Shown here one piece after another: positions 30,460 through 34,232 of a stretch of 34,232 nt of DNA (position 1 is the stretch's first letter; the number at the start of each line of letters is the position of its first letter). The position numbers were made by a program, and so were the translations under genes. This stretch comes from UBA9676 sp036522155. GTDB taxonomy: Bacteria; Actinomycetota; Actinomycetes; Streptosporangiales; Streptosporangiaceae. A model generated the notes under the pieces. The model was not told the origin of the DNA. It did no database searches and was given only the letters and a program-made list of their open reading frames with translations. The stretch covers positions 1 through 34,232 of the forward strand of contig DATDGI010000010.1 in NCBI GenBank assembly GCA_036522155.1. Reading direction: 5' to 3'.

Positions 30460-31659
30460 TCAGTCTCCCAGCCCGCCCGGGCCGTGGCCAGCCCCGGACC
30501 GGCCGGCCCGGGTGAGCCGGCTGAGCGCCTCGTGGAGCACCTCCGGCCGCTTGCAGAAAGCGAACCGCACCTGCGACCGGCCAGCGTCGATGTTGTCGTA
30601 GAAGACGATGCTGGGAATCGCGACGACGCCGGCCCGGCCCGGCAGTTCCCGGCAGAACTGCATGCCGTCGGCGTACCCCAGCCCCCGCACGTCGGTGGTG
30701 GCGAAGAAGGTCCCGGCCGGCTGGTACACCTCGAATCCGGCCGCGGCCAGTCCCGGGCAGAACAGGTCCCGCTTCACCCGCAGGCCCGCCGCGATCGAGG
30801 CGTAGTAGCTGTCCGGCAGGGCCAGCGCCTCGGCGATCGCGTACTGGAACGGGCCGCCGGTCACATAGGTGAGGAACTGCTTGACCGTGCGAACCGCGGT
30901 GACCACGTCCCGGCTCCCGGTCACCCAGCCGATCTTCCAGCCCGTAAACGAGAAGGTCTTCGCGGCCGAGCTGATCGTGACGGTCCGCTCGCTCATTCCT
31001 GGATACGTAACGATAGGGACGTGCACACCCTCGTAGATCATGTGCTCGTAGACCTCGTCGGTCACCACCAGGAGGTCGTGCTCGCAGGCGAGTTCGGCGA
31101 TCCGGGCGAGCTCGTCCGGGGTGAACACCACGCCGGTCGGGTTGTGCGGGGAGTTGAGCAGGATGAGCCGGGTGCGGCTGGTGATGGCCGCCCGCAGCGC
31201 GTCCAGGCCGGGCCGGAAGTCGGGTGGCCGGAGCGTCACCGGCACCCGGGTCGCCCCGGCCATGGCGATACAGGCGGCGTAGGAGTCGTAGTACGGCTCG
31301 AACGCGATCGCCTCGTCACCGGGTTCCAGCAGCGCGATCAGGGCGGCCGCGATCGCCTCGGTGGCGCCCGCGGTGACCAGGACCTGCGTGTCCGGATCCA
31401 GGTCGATGCCGTAGAACCGCTTCTGGTGGGCGGCGATCGCCTGCCGTAGCTCGCTGATGCCCGGGCCGGGCGGGTACTGGTTACCCCGGCCCTCCCTGAT
31501 CGCCGCGACGGCCGCGGCGGCGACTTCGGGCGGGCCGTCGGTGTCCGGGAAGCCCTGCCCGAGGTTGACCGACCCGGTGGTGGTGGCCAGCGCCGACATC
31601 TCGGCGAAGATCGTGGTGCCCATCCCGGCCAGCCGGGCGTTCAGCAGTGGTCTGTTCAC
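30460..31659 (-). CDS. Class I/II PLP aminotransferase (glutamine transaminase K/kynurenine aminotransferase-like)
   Basis: 399 residues, fold type I PLP enzyme. Landmarks: GQGFPDTDGPPE, TAGATEAIAAAL, NSPHNPTGVVF (N173), VTDEVYEHMIYEG (D201, Y204), and the Schiff-base Lys K234 in SSAAKTFSFTGWKIGW. The sequence style matches the KAT/GTK/methionine aminotransferase group (YbdL-like) rather than aspartate or alanine transaminase. GTG 31659; divergent from the nitrilase-family gene by 81 bp. In several bacteria and in mammals such aminotransferases work with omega-amidase, the nitrilase-family partner being encoded here next to it. Confidence 0.9.
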   Translation of the reverse strand: MNRPLLNARLAGMGTTIFAEMSALATTTGSVNLGQGFPDTDGPPEVAAAAVAAIREGRGNQYPPGPGISELRQAIAAHQKRFYGIDLDPDTQVLVTAGATEAIAAALIALLEPGDEAIAFEPYYDSYAACIAMAGATRVPVTLRPPDFRPGLDALRAAITSRTRLILLNSPHNPTGVVFTPDELARIAELACEHDLLVVTDEVYEHMIYEGVHVPIVTYPGMSERTVTISSAAKTFSFTGWKIGWVTGSRDVVTAVRTVKQFLTYVTGGPFQYAIAEALALPDSYYASIAAGLRVKRDLFCPGLAAAGFEVYQPAGTFFATTDVRGLGYADGMQFCRELPGRAGVVAIPSIVFYDNIDAGRSQVRFAFCKRPEVLHEALSRLTRAGRSGAGHGPGGLGD

Positions 31660-31728
31660 TCAGCCATGACATCACGCCCACCCCCACCCGCTGGCCCCGG
31701 CTCTCCCGTGAGGTCACCGGCGGTCGCT

Positions 31729-31734
31729 TAGGCT
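31729..31734 (+). promoter_or_regulatory. -10 box for leaderless nitrilase-family gene
   Basis: TAGGCT (TANNNT) ends six bases before ATG 31741, so transcription would start at or next to the A of the start codon. No Shine-Dalgarno sequence precedes the ATG. This is the usual layout of leaderless actinobacterial genes. Confidence 0.5.
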
Positions 31735-31740
31735 GCGGGC

Positions 31741-32607
31741 ATGCGGATCGCACTGTGTCAGTTGCCCATCAGCCCGGACCCGGCGGTCAATCTGGCGCGA
31801 GTCGCCGACGCCGTGGCCGAGGCCGCCCGGCAGGGCGCCGATCTGGCCGTCTGCCCGGAAGCCACCCAGGCCCGCTTCGGCAGCGACCTGCGGGCGGTGG
31901 CCGAGCCGCTGTCAGGCGGGTTCGGCACCGGGCTGGCCGAGGTCGCCCGCCGGACCGGGGTGGCGGTGGTGGCCGGCGTTTTCGAGCCGGCCCCGGACGG
32001 GCGCGTCTACAACACCGCCGTCGCCTACGACGCGAGCGGGGCGCGGGTCGCCGCCTACCGCAAGATCCACCTGTTCGACTCGCTGGGTGAGCACGAGTCG
32101 GCCGTGGTCGCGCCCGGCTCGGAGCCGGTGGTCGCCGATCTGGCCGGGGTCAGGACCGGCTTCGCGACCTGCTACGACATCCGCTTCCCCGAACTGGCCA
32201 GGGCGCTCGTGGCCGGGGGCGCCGAACTGATCGTGGTGCCCACCGCCTGGGCCGCTGGGCTGTTCAAGGAGGAGCACTGGGTGACGCTGGTGCGCGCCCG
32301 GGCGATCGAGAACACGGCCTGGGTGGCGGCGGCCGGGCAGGTGCCGGATCCGGCCTCGCCGCCGACCCGGGCCCCGACCGGGATCGGCCGCAGCATGCTG
32401 GTCGACCCGATGGGCGTGGTCCGGGCCGACCTCGGACCGTGGCCGCAGGTGATCGTGGCCGAACTGGACAGCGCGGTGACGGCTCAGGCCCGGGCGGTGC
32501 TGCCGTGCCTGGAACATCGCCGCCCCGACGTGTTCGGCCCGGCCATCGCGGCCGGTGCTAGCCGATCCGGGCGTGCCACAGAATGGGATGCGGCCCGGTC
32601 CGGGTAG
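31741..32607 (+). CDS. Nitrilase-superfamily carbon-nitrogen hydrolase (omega-amidase-like)
   Basis: 288 residues, alpha-beta-beta-alpha sandwich with the Glu-Lys-Cys triad: E40 in CPEATQ, K108 in AAYRKIHLFDS, C144 in GFATCYDIRFPELA. The KIHLFD and CYDIRFPEL sequences are those of the Nit1/Nit2 branch, which hydrolyses alpha-keto-glutaramate-like acid amides or deaminated glutathione. Encoded divergently from a GTK-like aminotransferase, which would make just that kind of substrate. No signal peptide; cytosolic. Its last 50 bases overlap the convergent beta-propeller gene. Confidence 0.93.
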   Translation: MRIALCQLPISPDPAVNLARVADAVAEAARQGADLAVCPEATQARFGSDLRAVAEPLSGGFGTGLAEVARRTGVAVVAGVFEPAPDGRVYNTAVAYDASGARVAAYRKIHLFDSLGEHESAVVAPGSEPVVADLAGVRTGFATCYDIRFPELARALVAGGAELIVVPTAWAAGLFKEEHWVTLVRARAIENTAWVAAAGQVPDPASPPTRAPTGIGRSMLVDPMGVVRADLGPWPQVIVAELDSAVTAQARAVLPCLEHRRPDVFGPAIAAGASRSGRATEWDAARSG

Positions 32608-34232
32608 CCGCGTAACCGACCCCGGTGATCTGGCCGCCGGTCGCGGCCAGGCCGGTGATGGCATGCGGACCCGGCCCGCTAAGCGAGTTCCCGCCCGGCC
32701 GGACCACCTGCCAGTTGCTGCCGTCCGCCGACCACCAGACGACCACGTCCTGGCCGCCGGGCACCGCCAGCGTGCCGGTGGCGGTGAAACCGCGGCCGAC
32801 CGTGGCGAGCGCGGTCACCCCGGCCGGCCGTCCGGGCACGGGCAGCAGGACCTCCCGCCAGGTCCGGCCACCGTCGGCCGACACCACCGCGAAGGGGACC
32901 GGGCCTGACCCGCGCGCCTGGGTACCGAGGGCGGCGATCCGGTCGCCCTGGATGGCCACCTGCTGCAGGACGGCACCGCGCGCGCCGCGCGGCAGCGCGA
33001 GCGGCCGCATCATCCAGTCCTGCCCGGTCCGGGACAGCCACACCGCCGGCCGGTTGCCGATCCCGCCCACCGCCGCGAACCCGGCCCGGCCCGCGGCCAC
33101 CGCCAGCAGGGCCGAGGCAGGCTGGCTGGCCGGCGCGTATCCCGTCCACCAGCCCTGTGGCTGCCACGTGCGGAGATCGGCCGACCAGAACAGGGCAGGC
33201 ACCGGCTGGCCACCGTGGCTCTGCAGGCCGACGACAACGTAACCGGCGGGCCCGGCGGCCGCCCCGGTGAGGGTAAGGGTGGGCGCCGCGGCGGGCCCGG
33301 GGCCCGCTGCCGGGTGCCAGCTGCGGCCATCGGCCGACGTCAGCATGACCGGCTGCTGGCCCCCGCCGACGGCATGGGCGGCGAGCAGGCCGGAGCTACC
33401 CAGTGGCGCCGATGACCCGGGGCCGCCCTCGGTGCCGACCGCCAGCCAGCCCGCGGCGCCGTGCACCACGCTGGTCAGGCCGGGCCCCTCCCCCTGCCAG
33501 GACGCCGGGGTGGGGGCGGCCACGTGTACCCACTGGCCACCCGCCGGCCGCAGCCAGATCGCCGGTGCCCCGCCCGCCTGGCCGACCGCGACCTGCTCGC
33601 CCGGGCTGGCGCCGACCCCGTTGACGCTGACCCCGGCGGCCGCCGCACCGGCCAGTGCGGCCTGCCCGACCGGCATCCGGCGGGTCCGGGCCAGCAGCAG
33701 GAACGGCCGCGTACTCGCGCCCGCCGCCACCACGTTGCCGTGGGGGCCGACGGTCACCCCGGTCACGGTTTTCGCCTGGGACGCAGCCAGGTCGGCCGTC
33801 TGCCGCCAGGACCAGCCGTGGACGGTGACAAAGGCCACCCGGTAGGCACCGGCCGACCCGGCCACCACCGCGCCGTCGTTGCTGCCGCTCACGGCGGTGA
33901 CCGCGAGCCCGCCACCCCGGTGGGCTCGCAGCTTGCCCGCGTACCGCCAGACGGCCCGATGGGTCGCCACGTAGGCCACCGCGTCCGGGACGCCGCCGGA
34001 GGTGTGGCCGGGGCGGATCGCCACCACGCCCGAGCCGGTTGCGGCCAGGCCGGCCAGCCCACCGGTAGCCCCGTTGCTGACCGGCGGGTTCGCCTTGGCC
34101 CAGGCGACACCACCGTTGGTGGACTGCCAGACCACCACCGACTCGGTGGTCACGCTGACGGCATGCTTGCCCTGGTAGGTGGTCACCGTCCGGGCCACGA
34201 CACCGGCGATCACCAGGGTGCCGCCGTCGGCG
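32558..34232 (-). CDS. Beta-propeller protein with Asp-box (BNR-like) repeats, N-terminus cut by window edge
   Basis: At least 558 residues read from the right edge to stop 32558, with no start or signal peptide inside the window. Made of repeated four-strand blades, each closed by an Asp-box-like turn: STNGGVAWAKA, SADGRSWHPA, SADLRTWQPQ, SRTGQDWMMR, SADGGRTWREV, SADGSNWQVV. Gly/Ala-rich with many VAVG/VVVG strands. Such sialidase-fold proteins in actinomycetes are often secreted or membrane-anchored, but the needed N-terminus is missing here. No catalytic sialidase Arg triad could be recognised, so no enzyme function is claimed. Overlaps the end of the nitrilase-family gene by 50 bases on the other strand. 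Confidence 0.8.
   Translation of the reverse strand, partial: ADGGTLVIAGVVARTVTTYQGKHAVSVTTESVVVWQSTNGGVAWAKANPPVSNGATGGLAGLAATGSGVVAIRPGHTSGGVPDAVAYVATHRAVWRYAGKLRAHRGGGLAVTAVSGSNDGAVVAGSAGAYRVAFVTVHGWSWRQTADLAASQAKTVTGVTVGPHGNVVAAGASTRPFLLLARTRRMPVGQAALAGAAAAGVSVNGVGASPGEQVAVGQAGGAPAIWLRPAGGQWVHVAAPTPASWQGEGPGLTSVVHGAAGWLAVGTEGGPGSSAPLGSSGLLAAHAVGGGQQPVMLTSADGRSWHPAAGPGPAAAPTLTLTGAAAGPAGYVVVGLQSHGGQPVPALFWSADLRTWQPQGWWTGYAPASQPASALLAVAAGRAGFAAVGGIGNRPAVWLSRTGQDWMMRPLALPRGARGAVLQQVAIQGDRIAALGTQARGSGPVPFAVVSADGGRTWREVLLPVPGRPAGVTALATVGRGFTATGTLAVPGGQDVVVWWSADGSNWQVVRPGGNSLSGPGPHAITGLAATGGQITGVGYAATRTGPHPILWHARIG

Overview
High-GC (roughly 70% or more) bacterial chromosome with short intergenic gaps, GTG starts, four-base ATGA/GTGA gene overlaps and SD-less starts behind TANNNT boxes. 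This points to a soil actinomycete (Actinomycetota). Genus cannot be fixed from this window. No rRNA, tRNA, CRISPR array, insertion sequence or phage gene was seen. No stretch longer than 300 bases lacks a gene.

1-4275 (minus): part of a histidine-utilisation operon, hutU, an M20 amidohydrolase and hutF (cut by the left edge). No HutG-type gene lies among the three, so the M20 enzyme is a candidate for the last, formyl-removing step. 4331-4438 holds six imperfect copies of an 18-bp tandem repeat in front of a K+ channel/RCK gene. Next come a convergent MFS transporter and a Nudix hydrolase.

7508-23986: the most interesting part, an accessory catabolic region around a LacI-type regulator (10107-11123). 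Beside it is a histidine ammonia-lyase homologue (8545-9993) in which the Ala-Ser-Gly triad that forms the MIO cofactor is missing, and a betaine-homocysteine methyltransferase-like gene. Upstream of the divergent plus-strand operon (amidohydrolase, thiol-dioxygenase cupin, second amidohydrolase) sits an array of four 13-bp boxes of the LacI-family type TGAAnCGnTTCA. A minus-strand operon encodes a formaldehyde-activating-enzyme homologue (Fae), an enolase-superfamily dehydratase/racemase, a beta-hydroxyacid dehydrogenase and an iron-type alcohol dehydrogenase. Divergent from it is a complete Dpp/Opp-type ABC importer (two permeases, a fused double ATPase, a Tat-type lipoprotein binding protein) ending in a 16-bp-stem hairpin. 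My inference is an uptake-and-breakdown system for a small nitrogenous compound. A lyase without MIO, a thiol dioxygenase, two amidohydrolases and C1-handling genes would suit an ergothioneine-like thiol/betaine, but the substrate is not shown by the sequence.

24064-29842: a VIT1/CCC1 membrane protein, gmd (GDP-mannose 4,6-dehydratase), then a tightly overlapping plus-strand operon of a GT4 glycosyltransferase, a methyltransferase and a QW-repeat alpha/alpha protein, converging on a second methyltransferase. This looks like a glycan or glycoconjugate locus.

29894-34232: a small 3Fe-4S ferredoxin, a VOC protein and a class I aminotransferase, a divergent nitrilase-family amidase (a pairing like glutamine transaminase K/omega-amidase) with a probable leaderless promoter, and a beta-propeller protein with Asp-box repeats cut by the right edge.
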